Source: Melampsora larici-populina 98AG31
Taxonomy: Eukaryota > Basidiomycota > Pucciniomycetes > Pucciniales > Melampsoraceae
Assembly: GCF_000204055.1 (NCBI RefSeq)
Contig: NW_006768788.1
Location: 62,001-126,000, forward strand
DNA length: 64,000 bases
Direction: 5' to 3'
A model generated the notes under the pieces. It searched no databases. It saw only the letters and a program-made list of their open reading frames with translations, and was not told the origin of the DNA. Shown piece after piece: positions 23,223 through 36,015 of this stretch. The position numbers and the translations under genes were made by a program. Each line of letters begins with the position of its first letter. The stretch's first letter is position 1.

Positions 23223-24321
23223 CTGCACAAGTTGTCTGTAAACTGTTCTTGCATACAACCAACATATTTTTAATTCAGGATACCTCAAAAGGTGTCCTGC
23301 TTTCAAAACTATATGCCTATTTTACAACAACAGGCAAGTTTCCACCACGTAAAAATGTGTATAAATTGGAACTTGAAATCCCTTGAATTATGTTTGCATT
23401 GTTAAGAAGGTGTATTAAGGGGTCTCAATTTGTCTTTTTTTACACATATTGACGCTATAACAACCTGCCTTTTGTTGTAAAGTATGTGTAAAACTTTCAA
23501 GTTGGGACACCTTTTTAGGTGTTCCAAATTAGAATTATGTTGTTTTTACAAAGATTGTTCTTACAGACAACTTGTCTGGGTTTTTAAAAATTATGTAAAA
23601 ATTATAATAACTCGAAACCCCTTATTGATTCCAATCAATTAGGCATACTTTATGTATGACACAACATGTTTTGCCTATAACTATGTAAAAAAGCCAACTT
23701 GCAACTATTGTGAACAACCCAAGAAATAGCAAGAAGGCAAATAATAAATCAAAGCCAACTGGCGGCATATCTTTTCCCCTGTCTCTCCTATCTTGAGAAA
23801 GACCCTTTTTAAAAATACAGATTGAAGCCTTATTTTTTGTCAGCTGTTTGAACTTTCAAAACTCAAACTCTCCAATATTTCTACCCAAAGAATCAAGACC
23901 ACTGAAAATTTACAAAAAAAACACACAACAAAAATACAAAATAACATGAAGTAGATAAGTTAATTTCATTTTAATTCTTTTGATTTCTGAAGAAGTGTTT
24001 CAATTCTTACTCCTGTTTTTGATTTGATATCCTGTTTTAATTTATTGATTTGATTCTCTAAGTGGGATTGAATCAGATGTGAGGAGGCAGAAAAAATATG
24101 TGGGGTAGAATCACAAGTAATGAGGCAAGATTGGATCACATTTGACCTGAGCAATGAGACAATTTTTTTGGATATTTTTTGTGCAATTCCATAGGTTGAA
24201 TTGCTTGAGCAATTGAGTCATGTTTAATTTATGTGATTTTGAATTGCCTGAGTGGTTGAGTCGCATTGAGCTGATGCAATCTTGATTTGCTTGAGGATCA
24301 GGTCAGACTGAGTTGATGCAA
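23223..24321. other. intergenic, no supported gene
   Basis: No recognisable gene. Two further copies of the ACTTGAAAYCCCTT end motif (about 23369 and 23606) hint at remnants of the element family at 19.8-21.7 kb. Confidence 0.4.
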
Positions 24322-24486
24322 TAGTGGCTCTCAAACCTGCCCCGGTTTTCAAAAAACCCAGGTGACCCAGTTGGTTTTTTGGCAGTAACTTTGTGTATCA
24401 AGTTGACATTTGTTGACAGCTCCCAGCCAAAAATTCAACTGGGGCAACCGGGTTTTTTGAAACTGGGTCAGGTTTGAGAGCCACTA
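24322..24486. mobile_element. mariner-type MITE, 161 bp
   Basis: A near-palindromic element (24324-24484) with ends GTGGCTCTCAAACCTG and its inverse, flanked by TA on both sides. A TA duplication and a short foldback structure suggest a Tc1/mariner-type MITE. It has no coding capacity. Confidence 0.7.
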
Positions 24487-24499
24487 ATCTTAAATCACA

Positions 24500-25041
24500 T
24501 TTGGGTCAAATCACACAAAAGCATGTGATTTCACGGGTTGAATTGCGTGAAACCTGTGCGATCTCACATCGCACAGGCTTTTCATCGCCTGTCACATATG
24601 CGATCTGATATCGCATCTCACCATGCGACATGAGCGCGCATGCCACCATGCGATCCAAATTTGTTGGAAGTGTCTGAGGAGGTGTGTGAGCTTTATCAAA
24701 CAAGAAGTCAAAGACCAGTTGGTCACACTCTAGTTGTTCCTCATCATCATTTGAAGCCTTCAAAAGGTTATCAACTTGTCTTTTGAACAAAGCAGGCATT
24801 GTGATAGTGAGATGATTACTTTTTGGATGAAAGTTATGATAAATAAGATTTTTCATGTCAGAATCTACCCGCTGTGGATCTGGTTGATTCACAGTGATCT
24901 ATTGTTGATAAATCAGATGGTAAAGCAGCTCGTAGGAGATTTCATGCGTTTACCAATTTAGTTGTTACACGCATGATTCAATTTCGCGCTCAGGAACGCA
25001 AAATTTATGATAAATCACCCCCATGACAGTGGGTGCTCTTA
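24500..25041 (-). mobile_element. PIF/Harbinger-type element fragment, copy A
   Basis: The right end is the inverse of GAGCACCCACTGTC, followed by TTA (25039-25041), a typical 3-bp Harbinger duplication. The body is clearly related to 45380-45756: shared stretches encode the AACAAGAAGTCAAAGACC block and the terminal GGGTGATTTA block. A 128-codon minus-strand frame (24892-24506) starts MNQPDPQRVDS and contains PALFKRQVDNLLKASNDDEE. The related frame in the 45-kb copy is degraded. Its function is unknown; it may be a relic of an element-encoded protein. The left end was not found. Confidence 0.5.
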
Positions 25042-25950
25042 GGAAGTTGAAGGGATTTGGCTGTCTTCGTGAAATTGAATCACCAAAAACTGTTCCATTT
25101 ACTAGATTCTGCGAAATTATGAGGCATCAATACGACCGTATCAAGGCTATGAGCTGATCTCTTTTCAATCTTCATGAGCTTGGAGATGAATGATGTTTAG
25201 TCTTACAAAGTGACCAGACCTGAATATCTACAACAGCCTTCAGACGCGTAGGGTTGAGCCTGTGCGAACTACATGTACACACCTAGACCGGCAGAGGAAA
25301 CAGTCCATATGGCATGACTGCCAGTACGGAGACAAATGGCCATGTGTACCGCCGTATTCTCAGTATATATGTGCCAGCTATGATGGTGCGTCCTGGTACG
25401 TCGAATCAGGGGAATGTCGGTCGGAAAAAGTCGGACCATGACATATGAATTTGACAACTTCTTGCGTAGGCAAACCTGAAAAAGCCTGAAAAGCACCGAG
25501 GACGATTCATAATCAGCGTTGACAATTGCTATCATATTCCGGCGGGATCATTTTTTCACATCCATAAGCTTAGGCTGATATGATATAACGCAGGAGGGTT
25601 ACCTCAAACCTGACAGTGTTTCCGACTATCCTATTGCGATAGATTCACTGGTCATGTGATGGATTTACCCTCACTGATGAGCCGCGCTGTGTACACATCA
25701 ATCAACTCAAGCTGAAATAAGCAGGATTGGCGAACAGTCATCGTTTGCCATTCAATCTATCTCGATTACTTATGTGGGTTGAATGGCCTGATGCATAAAT
25801 TCCCTGTTTCTGATAAATTAGCTTAACCCTCGCACAATTATTTGACTTCAGAGCTACTATCTACTATACCAGTTTTTCTTCATCGATTGTTTCTTTTGGT
25901 CCGCAAGCTGAACTCAGAACGCACAAACTAAAATACTTTCAGACAAAATC
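25042..25950. other. upstream region of the Kre9/Knh1-like gene
   Basis: No coding region is recognised. The last few hundred bases before 25951 presumably hold the promoter of the downstream gene. No specific element is claimed. Confidence 0.4.
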
Positions 25951-26707
25951 ATGCACACCTACTCATTGCAACTAGTCATCGGTTTCATCGCATCTTTCGT
26001 ACGTCCAAGTGCACAGTTGACTGTGACTCAACCTCAATCGGGGACTGTATGGCAGTAAGTTCTACAACAAATATTTCGCCGATACGCGTCTCCTCTTGTC
26101 ATTTGCAGTATATGAAGTTGATTTGATTCATTTCAGCTTACATTCGTCCAATCAAGTACAGTGGAAAAGCGTTCAGACCGACCCCTCAAGCATTGCTATC
26201 AAGATTGTCAACAATAATCCTTCGTAAGCACACCGTGATGAAACTAGCATCTGATACGACTTTGCACTAAAACAACCTTACAGAACCTATCCAACAGGTT
26301 TCAGTCAAGAGGTCAAGGATGGAATAAATACGGCTGAAAACAAGTTTAATCTCGATAAACTACCAGGAATCAAGCCCGGTAAAGGTTACCAAGTGAACAT
26401 CATGAGTTCGGTAAATATTCTCAACTTTCTTGTTTCAAGCGCGCTGCGTATGATCGCTGACATTCTTTCCCTTTATTTCAAGGAGGGCACCATCCTCGCC
26501 CAAAGCGCTCAGTTTAGTATCAACGGTTCTACTGAGACGACTAAGGAGCACACTACCACCAATATCCCAACCGCCGTACAACCTACCATTTCCGCTTCGG
26601 CTGCTAGCGGTACGGCTTCTGCAAGTGATGCTAGTATGATCAAAGAGATACCTGGCCTCTTTACCATATTTCTTTGTTCATTTTTTGGTTTGATGGTTCT
26701 TCTTTAA
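25951..26707 (+). CDS. Kre9/Knh1-like secreted GPI-type wall protein, 4 exons
   Basis: Exons are 25951-26054, 26137-26223, 26284-26410 and 26483-26707, each with GT-AG introns, giving about 180 residues. An N-terminal signal peptide is visible (hydrophobic core LVIGFIASFV). Next comes a Kre9/Knh1-like Ser/Thr-rich membrane-anchored domain: LTVTQPQSGTVW, NQVQWKSVQTDPSSIAIKIVNN, GKGYQVNIMSS, EGTILAQSAQFSI. Then follow a Ser/Thr/Ala-rich spacer and a hydrophobic C-terminus (FTIFLCSFFGLMVLL) of the kind replaced by a GPI anchor. Family members are cell-surface proteins linked to beta-1,6-glucan or wall assembly. The third intron is a multiple of three without a stop, but splicing restores the family pattern. 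This is the only gene here that looks like a normal host gene. Confidence 0.88.
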
Positions 26708-27118
26708 TCTGCCAAATCTTATATAATCGTTTTTTTTCTGTTTGCTTTTACACTTCATTTCTTTTGACTATCACGATAGACATTTTCAACTTTGGTTTTT
26801 TTCTCCTCTTCTTTTTTGATACCTTCCATTTTTTTCTTTCAGATTCAAGATTCTCGGTAGACTCCTATATTGTTCAATATATCAGATCAAAATTGCTACT
26901 TTTGAATTCATCCCGAGTTTTGATAAGATTGAAGACATAGGTAAATGTATAACAAGATATGTGTTAACCTACAACATCTCTCAGTATCTCGGTAAAGTGC
27001 TCTAGTGACCATATTCATGGTGATTATAACCCAAAGCCCAGCTAGAATCTACATAAGAGTAGGGGTTCTTTGATGTTTGAAAGTGGAGTATACAACTTCA
27101 AGCGCATGACGGTCACAG
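26708..27118. other. 3' flank of the Kre9/Knh1-like gene
   Basis: Non-coding, with T-rich tracts directly after the stop codon. No further gene is seen before the PIF/Harbinger-type element that begins at 27122. Confidence 0.4.
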
Positions 27119-27259
27119 TAAGAGCACCCACTATGGTTGCGCTAACTGGGTGATTTAGTGTTACCGTAACACTAAAATACCCTCAGGTCCAATATTGACT
27201 TGATTTAGACATGCAATCCGTAATACTGCGTTAAATCTTGCACCCCGCGTGCTCAGATC

Positions 27260-28000
27260 CACCTGTGGCACTTCTTTTGAATGACATAACAGCGGACCGT
27301 ACAGTGTGCGGTACCGTCGACTGTCAAGCCGGATCTTCGCGCTAGATCACTTCAGATGGGCTAGACCAGCATATCATCAACTTTACAAAGTCATTACTCG
27401 TGATCCTGAAGACTTCAAAACATCAAACATGGTATAAACTCCTTTTTACCACACAACACACCATCCAAGATCAAAAAAAAAAAAAAAAACATATGTATTT
27501 TCCAAAAAAAATTTGGAATACAAGTCCAACTTCACACAACTTCACACATTCACAATTACAAACTCACACAGTACACTAAAATCACAAACAGTATGACCTC
27601 TCACATACTTCACAATATTCACAAACTTCACAACTCACTTCACCCATCACCCATAACTCACAACTCACAACTCACAACTCACAAACCGAACCTCACAACT
27701 CACAACTCACAACTCACATATACTACCTGTAATAGATACTACAGATACAACATACACTTCACAATCACTTAACCCACAACTCACAACTCACAACTCACAA
27801 CTGACAGCTCACAACTCACAATTCACAACTCACATATACTACTAGTAATACATATAAACTCACATATCACAGTTGGGTCACAACTCACAACTCACTCCAG
27901 AGAAGTCACAACTCACAACTCACAAGCTCAACTCATCAACAATCGACCACAAAACCCTTACTTCCCAAAATCACTCACATTATTCAATCAACTAGCATGG
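27260..28000 (+). repeat. left TIR of the KDZ element with ACTCACA array
   Basis: About 741 bp matching 44359-45094 in reverse complement. The outer 100 bp differ at roughly one base. The inner half (27500-27930) is an array of CTCACAACTCACAA-type repeats, a plausible set of subterminal transposase binding sites. A poly-A run and CATATGTATTTTCC precede it. The inner end falls next to the ATG of the OTU-fusion gene, so the TIR must also serve as that gene's promoter. Confidence 0.9.
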
Positions 28001-30513
28001 CTTTTGCACTGCCTGCCCCTCCTCCTGGAGTATTTCAAGATTTCAAGGCACTACAATTACACCTTGAATCACATTCGCTTCGTCACGGCTACAAGATATC
28101 TATCCTTGATTCCCGCCATACATTCATCCATTTCAAATGTCACAAAGGACCAACTTGATACGCAAATACACGTGGAACTTGCCCCTTTTTCGCTGAAGCC
28201 ACCCGAGACTCCCAAGCTGAGCCGTGGAACTTTACAATTCGCGAACCTGCACATGACCATCCTGCTAGCCAGAACTCACTATCTAAGCGAGGAAGGAGCT
28301 TTAAACCTAAACCGCCAACTGAACGTCGTCCCAGGTCAACCAATACCAAATCGAATCCAAGTCCTCTTCAATCAACATCCAATTCGGTCAACCCACTACC
28401 CATCACTTCACCCGCCATCCAATATTCAACTCTGTTTCAAAAGTTTGAAACCTTTATGCGTAGAATGAATAACCTAGACCACTCAACACAGTCCACCCTC
28501 CTGGATGCCTTTCAACGACAGATCACCTTCGTCGAATCCAACAAAGATAATCAAACGCAAATCTTGGAAGAATACTTCAACCTTTCAATCACTCCAAGCA
28601 ACGAAACGAAGCTGTCTCATACAAAAGAATCAGGCTCACCAACACCTGAAATATCTGGCAAACCTCCAATCTATCCGAAGGTAAGATTGATTGTCCTTTC
28701 ATGTCTAGAAAGTGATACTTACTGATCAATTCTCTTTCAAATCAAAACAAGGCGTCTACATCCAATCCAAACCCAACCGAGACTAAGACTGGTCAATCAG
28801 CTCCCTTTCAACTTAATCAGGTGCCTTCCCAACCCTCATGTCAAACGTCTATAGCTCCCAATGCCTCCTCCCTTGACCAAACCAATCACCAAACCAATCA
28901 ACAGCCAATTGAGCCAGCCAACATGTCTACACCACCCGATTTCGATATGGAACTCAACAAATCGACTGAACAAGCTGATGAAGAAGAACGATTTCCTTGT
29001 ATTCCAGCTGAAGACAACAAAGAACGATTTCCAGGCATGATCATTGAAAATGATGAAGGTGAACCTCAACTGTCAGCAATTGAAGCTATCAACCCGGCTT
29101 CAGGCTCTGCCACCTTGCCTGCAGCGGCAGCGGCAAAGATCACAGTACCTCATAACCCTAAGGAGAAAGGTAAAGGTCGTAAGGCGTTAGTAACGGCTCC
29201 TGCTCGGGCATCAACTCGCATCAAAGGTTTGAAGGAGACAATTCCACCCATCAAAGAACCAGCAAAGCCTTCCCTTAAGATGAAGAGCAAAGCAACGGTA
29301 CCGGCTCCGGTCATCCCCAGCCCTCCAAAACCCACCTTGAACAATGAGCCTAGACGACTATTGCGGTCCCATTCCCATCGGTCACAAGCTACCTCCGACA
29401 AACCTTCATCCACCAGTGTAAGTCATTTTACCATTTCCCAAAGTTTTCTGTATCTATCAAACCGGTTTCCCATTTTGAATGAACAACTCAGTCTAATCTG
29501 GCATTTCCTTATCAGCTTTTCACCAAGGTGGGCCAAGAAGCATATGAATCCCCCAAACAAGATGGATTGGCTTCAAAGGTGAGTACTTCGATCATATACC
29601 AACAAGGAAAACAATTGGATGCTGACATTCAATCTGTTCTCTCATATCTTTTCTAGGCTCCAGTCGATGAGGTTGAAGAAAAATCTGAACTGCTCAAAGA
29701 AGAAAAAACGTCCATGAAGGTAAGTCATCATATCATGTACCAATTGAGAGAAACCATCAGATACTGACATATTCCATCTAGCCCTTCAAGTACATGGACG
29801 ATATACCGTCATACCTTCATCCCTTTATCATTGAGGCCAAGAACGTACCTGGAGATGGGCTTTGTTCATTTGCATCTATTGCAGTCTCTCTGGGACGTTC
29901 ACCAGACGAGGCCATGTCGATCCGAAATGAAATGAGAGCGGAGGTCATGTCAAGGTATGATTGGTATGAAAAAAACCTTCCCGATTTATGTATTGATTAC
30001 GATATCACCAAAATCCTCGAAATCCTTGAAAACCCAAACGATTGGGCACCTCCAACACTATATTTCCCAATGCCTGGAGGCCTATCAATCATCGCCAATA
30101 CATTCAATCAACCAGTCATGTTTTACACCAAAATCGAATATGCCACTATGTACACCTTCCCCTTTTTCACACCTCCCCCCACCAACTGCCAACCAATCGT
30201 AATGGTCCATGTCAATGGAAATCATTTCATATCGATCAAACTACGCATCACTCCAGACCTCCCTATACCTAATTTGAATCCGGAATGGACACACCTACAC
30301 AGTCCATCTGCAGAAGGATGGAAAGGTTTGTATGATGCCAACTCGGCAATATTCGCAACATTAGCAAAATCCCTCAAAATGGCCAGGTATGCAGAGTGGG
30401 ATCATCTTTGGGGTGATACTCCACCCCAGGTTGTGGTGGTGGAAGATCAAAGTGATGATGAGTCGGAAGGTAATGGTCATGGTGAAGTTGATGTGAAACA
30501 AATAGATACTTGA
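27997..30513 (+). pseudogene. zinc-finger/OTU fusion gene, KDZ cargo, one in-frame stop
   Basis: Five exons are readable, all joined in phase 0: 27997-28680, 28752-29417, 29516-29578, 29657-29719 and 29782-30513 (735 codons before the stop). Exon 1 carries a FAR1/WRKY-GCM1-like zinc-binding domain: Cys in FKCHKGP and GTCPFFAE, and the His pair in AHDHPAS. Exon 2 is a long disordered, Pro/Lys/Glu-rich linker. Exon 5 is an OTU-type cysteine protease domain, with the catalytic motif in VPGDGLCSFASIAVSLG (Asp 517, Cys 520 counting the stop as a codon) and a His in HVNGNHFISI. OTU proteins usually remove ubiquitin or like modifiers; the substrate here is unknown. TGA at 28156-28158 (codon 54) lies inside the zinc-binding domain. 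It may mean inactivation, sequencing error or an unmodelled splice. The gene starts at the inner edge of the left TIR. Confidence 0.8.
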
Positions 30514-31977
30514 TTAGATACACTTTATACTTTATTTGTGGGTGCCAATGCTAAAAATCATTTGAACAATTTACTTAGGTGATATCCTTCATAAATCATC
30601 CAGATCTATGTCACCCTCTATAATCACTTGGTGTAATATAGTCTTAGATTAAGCTCAGAATAGGTTTGATTGAACTTGATGATATATGTATATGAATCTT
30701 GAAAGTGAAAAGCTGATTCTCAAATGTTCAACTTCGGTGATGTTCAAGATGCGAGATTGAAGCCTTCAAACTCGCTACAAGGATCATTCAAACCCATTGA
30801 GGTGTGAGTTTGTGAACATGAGCTCCGAATTGTATTTGTGACTCGAGACTTGCTCAAGTGAAGGTGTTATTCGGTCAACAAAAGCACTGTGGATCTTCAC
30901 ACACATTGATTTTGATGCAATGACCTTTCACCTGGCATTTAGAAGTTCAAATACTATACATCATTTTTGAAAAAGAAGAACATAACATTTTGAAGAAACA
31001 TCTCAATAATTGATGATGTGAGATTAGAGATATTCTTTGATGAATTTGTGCTCGATACCCCAGAACTTAGCAAATATAGCAAAGTTCTTTCAACATGCCC
31101 AAATGTAAAACATACCAAGTACAAATTATTCACTAACTTGGATTGATCGGTTTTGACTAGCAGGGAGAGTAACTTGAATAGAGTCAGAGCAAGTTCACAA
31201 CCGCTCAACACTGCCAAATTGTATGGACACAAACAACAAAAAGATGATTCATTTCTTTGGACTACTTCGGGTATAAACAGAACCTCAACTAAGTAATCGG
31301 TCACAACAACTCAGATGAATAGATCAATAGGAAGAAAGGTGTAAAATTCGATTTTCTGAAATTTTCAAGAGTAACAACAACAAGCTTCAGATGATTATTG
31401 AAGAGACAGTCAAAAAATCAAAAAAAAACTTCATTTGATATCTAATTAAGAATCTTAATCAATTGCTTATAGATAGATAAACGATATATCTAATTAAGAA
31501 TCTTCATCAATTGCTTATAGATAGATAAACGATCCAAAAAATTAATAACTTAGATCGATTGATATCTAATTTGAAATATTGATGGAAAGGTCTTTGTTGT
31601 AGTAGATAGAATAACCAAGGTCTACAACAACAACCTTCAAAACACATCAATATGTATAAGATTCCTTCCATGAACCAGAAATAATCACTTTGCAGTTGAT
31701 CGATTGTTCGATTTGATGATGAAATGTGATTGTCTCGAACCAGACCGATACCTACAACAGTTCAACCATCTGAACATAGATCAAAACGGAAACAAGATGG
31801 ATGAAAACGAGCATAGGAAACTGATGAAAAAACTATTGAAATTAGTGTGAAACTAGTTCATGGATCAATCCATGATTAAATTATTTGATTGTTCAACATT
31901 CATAATTTGTAATTTTGAAAACTATCGATGTTAGTCTGAAACTAGATCATCATATTCAAGCTGGTTGAAAGATAATG
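30514..31977. other. spacer between convergent OTU and TET/JBP genes
   Basis: AT-rich, no recognised gene. A tandem duplication of about 50 bp (TATCTAATTAAGAATCTT unit) is at 31438-31531. Both neighbouring genes end here, so terminators or polyadenylation signals are expected, but none was pinned down. Confidence 0.45.
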
Positions 31978-33380
31978 CTAAAAGTCCTCTTGCCATATCC
32001 CATACTTGATCGCAAGTGCCTTCATCTTTTGGTGAGCTTGTTCTTTATAACCGGTCAAGACAGTAGCTTGATAACTGATCCAATCGGCTTCGGACATCGT
32101 GGATTGCAAAGATTGGACTGTATTAAGTCGATTCACTAAGGCCTGCGAAATTTGACATGAACATGCGAATCGAGTAATTTCGGCAGTTTCAGCTGGAATC
32201 CTTTCGTTTTGGGCGTTGAAGGTCTTCGAGGCTGTAGTTTGATGATGGATTTGAGCATTCCAAAGCATTTTGATAACTCCATCTGTCGCATCTAGATTTA
32301 CATCGATGTTGTAGTCATTGAGAACAAAACGAGCTCCAAGAGTATTACCTCTTGGGGAATCTACTCCGCGATGATAAAGATGACCGTTTGCTCGATCGAC
32401 TAAGGTGAATAAACCAAAAGCATACTTGGATGCATCTCTATCTTTGTGCCTTTTGTTTACAAACTCATCGCAGGTTACCACAATGTTAGAACCGAAGACT
32501 TTAGAGTTGGGAGTAACATAAAAGGACTCATTGGCCCAGGATGGCGCATTTGTTTCTGCGGCCAGAGTTGCATTAGAATCGAATGCAAACAAGGAGAGTG
32601 AGCTGAAACGCTCGGCAAAGAACGATTCGATTTCGGGAAGGTTGCCTTGTCTTTTCAAGTCAGCTTCCATTTTGTAAAGATCATTTGCGATTTCTTCATT
32701 CCAGGTATAATGTCCTATAATGCATTTTTAATATCATTGTAAGTGACTCTGGAACATATGGACATGGAATCCTTGGACTTGAAACATGACTAACCACATT
32801 TGACAATAGGATCATACCCAGGACGGAATCCTGCAGCATACATTCGCCCGAACTTGCGACCTTGTCTCCTTCCTCGATAAGTAGCACCATTACCTAAAAC
32901 TTCATTCCTGGCTTTAGCGTGCTGATAGATGGTACTGATAGCCTGATCATAAGATTTGAACAAGTCCTCCGTCATGCCTTCCTGAGGCTCTACAAATCGA
33001 ACAACTAGTAATAGTTCGGAGGTATCCGCATCGAGACAAACCACAGTTCCATGAGTCAGACTGAGACGAGGAAGACCAAATTTACGACCTTTCTTCAAGA
33101 AGAGAAATTTCGAGTTTTCCGGTAGGCCATATTGCTTCGTGAGTTCCGCTTTTTTTGCAGCTCGAGAATTAGGCTTGGGTGGCTTAGGACGCTCAAGATG
33201 CTTCTTGACTGATCGGATAAGACGTGACTTGATTGTAGATGGTGACTTATATTTTGGCTTTGGAAGAACCGCTTTCGAGGACAAATCCCGGGTTAGGATG
33301 GATGTAGGTTTTTCTAGATGTTGAATGATAGATGACAGTCGATTTGATTTGATTCTGGATGGAGGGTTGTCCTTGGGCAT
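31978..33380 (-). CDS. TET/JBP-like 2-oxoglutarate/Fe(II) dioxygenase, KDZ cargo
   Basis: Two exons (33380-32795 and 32714-31978; GT-AG intron, phase 1) encode 440 residues. The N-terminus is basic and rich in Lys, Pro and Ser. A conserved block follows with GATYRGRRQGRKFGRMYAAGFRPGYD. The double-stranded beta-helix has the iron-binding HxD in VNKRHKDRDASKY (His 285, Asp 287) and a candidate distal His in AQIHHQTTAS (about 352). This matches the Tet-like 2OG-Fe(II) oxygenase family expanded in basidiomycetes and linked to KDZ transposons. Such enzymes oxidise 5-methylcytosine or related bases. The frame is intact with the metal ligands present, so activity is plausible. It is convergent with the OTU gene and in line with the HMG gene. 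The family assignment rests on motif recognition only. Confidence 0.85.
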
Positions 33381-34804
33381 GGTGACTTCAAGAAGGATAG
33401 AGGGACAATCTGAGATCGAGTATGAGATGAGCTTGGAATAGTGAAAGTATAAGAATGATTATGGAAACTGAACAAAACAAAACAAAACACAAATTTGTTG
33501 ATTGATTGATAACGTTTGGAAGTTAACTTCAAACAAATAACAATGAAATGTAACTGATTAAAAAACAACAAGATCGTTTGATAAGCCTTCAACTTCAGCT
33601 GCACAGTTACTAACTTCCCCTCTAGCTTCTGAGTTCTTCGTCGCGATGATCTAAGGGTCCGAAGCAGACAGGGTAGGTTATGAACGATGATTGGCCAATG
33701 AATAGCAGCTTTCAAAAATCAAAGATATATGTTGATACGTTACACTGCAAACATTATTCGGCTTCCCCAAGTGGGCAGGAAAAAATGATTGGGAGTATGA
33801 TTTGTCATAAAATGATCTATCACTCCACACCTAAGCCAGAACACACACACTACATATGTGCAACAGGCTCAGTGAATAGGTGGTTATCATGTACATACAG
33901 TTCTGCTCAGTTATCTGCTCATCAGCGTAAGTTATTCATATGTAATACATGCTGTAACTTTTTTCAGATTGACAAAAGTATTCAAAAGATTGACTACATA
34001 CACCCACCCAGTGTTTTGGTGTGATCTCATCAACTCAACTGCATGTAACACCCTTTCTGTTACTATGAAACAGCTTCAGTAATATTGCCTGAGCAGCTAC
34101 AGAATTCTATGTAGTGAATTTTTGCAACAATTTTTCCAAGGTCAAAAAAGTTTCATGTGGTATAACATGTGATTTATTCATTCTGATGGGCAAAAAACTG
34201 AGCAGACCTGTATGTACATGATAGATAACTATCTATTTAGCTTTCTGCACATATGTAGTGTGGGTGTTATGTCTCAGGTGTGCAGTATTGGATCCTTTTA
34301 TGACAAACTGTACTATTAATCATTTTCCTCTTCCAACTTGGGGAAGTTGAATGATGTTCACAGTGGTTAGGTTGGATGTTTGAGCGGTCAAGAGGAAGAA
34401 TTAGGTTGAAAAAGAACATGAATGCGCTTGTCGCGATTCATATGCTGTACCTAGTTGGTTGAACAAAACACGTGGTATGTCAGAATTGAGTATGGAATGT
34501 AGTATTTATTATCAGACAGGTCACATACGTATGTGTGAGTGTAACTTCTGACATTACATATCACTGTGTGAGACTAATTACATAGGTATTGTTGAATTGC
34601 ACTTTGACAAATGTCGTCAATGTGCAATACAACAATACATGCTCTGAGAAGTTCAACACACATTGATACACGTTGATACAATGGAGGATTTGCTACATTT
34701 CGCAGTGGACACGGGAAATTCCTTAGTATTGTGATCAGAGTATTTTTGGCTCCTGTGGAACTTACCTTCCATCACGAGTTTTAAATTTGAATCATGATAC
34801 TTAT
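33381..34804. other. upstream of the TET/JBP gene, no gene seen
   Basis: Presumed promoter region of the minus-strand dioxygenase gene (33381-33700), then AT-rich DNA with scattered ACATATGT motifs. No supported coding region. Confidence 0.45.
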
Positions 34805-35814
34805 TAAGAGCATCCGCACTCGTTTGCGGTTGTTAATTTGGTCACGTGCGGTAACAAACACAACATTAAGTAAAAAGTTACTTAACTCAACCAAATTTCG
34901 CACTCGTTTGCATTAGCAGCGCTGTAACTTTTATAACTTTACAGATAGTGCATGTACTCCGCACCGGTTGTGCAGTAAGGTAAAGTTTTAATTTTTTGAG
35001 TACACATCACCTGCTTTCATGGCCAGTTTTCATGTGATAGAGGCACTGTTCTCTTCTTTGCACTAAGATACTAATACTCCATCTACACATGAAGACCCGA
35101 TATCATCCTGTTCATCTACTCGATCGATAGATCTTAATTTAAAATTACAAATTTAACATGAGTTTGTTCAGATCTTAATACATGAATTCCAATTAAAAAA
35201 CAAAGGCTTTACTACATCGAGAAAGCTTTTAATGAGTCTGAATACACATAATGATCTTGTAAAAGATTTAAAGAATTTAAAACTAGGAAATAAAAATCCA
35301 AACTTCAATTTTTAATTTGTATCACTTGATCCTAAAAGTCCTCCAATGATTGGTCTTTTAATGTTGATTTTCTTAAATATTGACCTCTACATAGCTATAT
35401 GAATCTAGACATCTTTCATTTTCATCTGAATGGTTTGGAGTCGAGTTCAAGATGGTTGATTGACTTATTTCAATTGAAGACATCGATCGGTGTCGAACGT
35501 TCTCGAGTTGATTCATGCAACTGTAAGGCTTGGAATTCATCGTGTGTGAGTGGTGAAAAGGAGATATTGGTTGTTGACTTTGGTGTTGGAGGTCTGGTTG
35601 AGTTTTGTTTTTGGAGTCGAGTTGCCGGGAACAAGTCGTGATGTGTGATACCGCATGCGTTAGCCAATTGGTAAATTTACCGATTCGCTAACGCAAAATG
35701 ACCGAAAATTAACTACCGCGGGGCTAATTTTTCACCGGTGTGGAAAAGACCCCGCGTTTGCGGTAAATTTAACCTTACCGCACCCGACTTACCGCACGAG
35801 TGCGGATGCTCTAA
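34805..35814. mobile_element. PIF/Harbinger-type MITE inside the KDZ element
   Basis: Element 34808-35811 (1004 bp). Its ends are a perfect 15-bp inverted repeat GAGCATCCGCACTCG, flanked by TAA at 34805-34807 and 35812-35814. Inner ends repeat the GTGCGGTAA motif in both orientations. No transposase is encoded. The terminus resembles the GAGCACCCACTATGG end of the element that the KDZ transposon landed in, so both belong to the same broad group. It inserted after, or travelled with, the KDZ element. Confidence 0.85.
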
Positions 35815-36015
35815 CAGTTATTAACACAAAAAGTGATTTGGCATACCATGAGAACCCTCCCATATAATATGTAAGCAAATAAACAACATGGTGTGATGTC
35901 CAAGTTTGTACATGAGGTCCATGCCGTGAGTCTTTGACTTCAAGATTACCCACGGACCACCACAGCTACTACAACACAGCTACTACACACATCCAATTGC
36001 CTTGGATGTGTCACA

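Noticed and set aside
28821..29582. Separate gene starting at 28821
   Set aside because: The frame is continuous in phase with exon 1 of the zinc-finger/OTU gene through a clear intron (28681-28751), and the apparent start is GTG.
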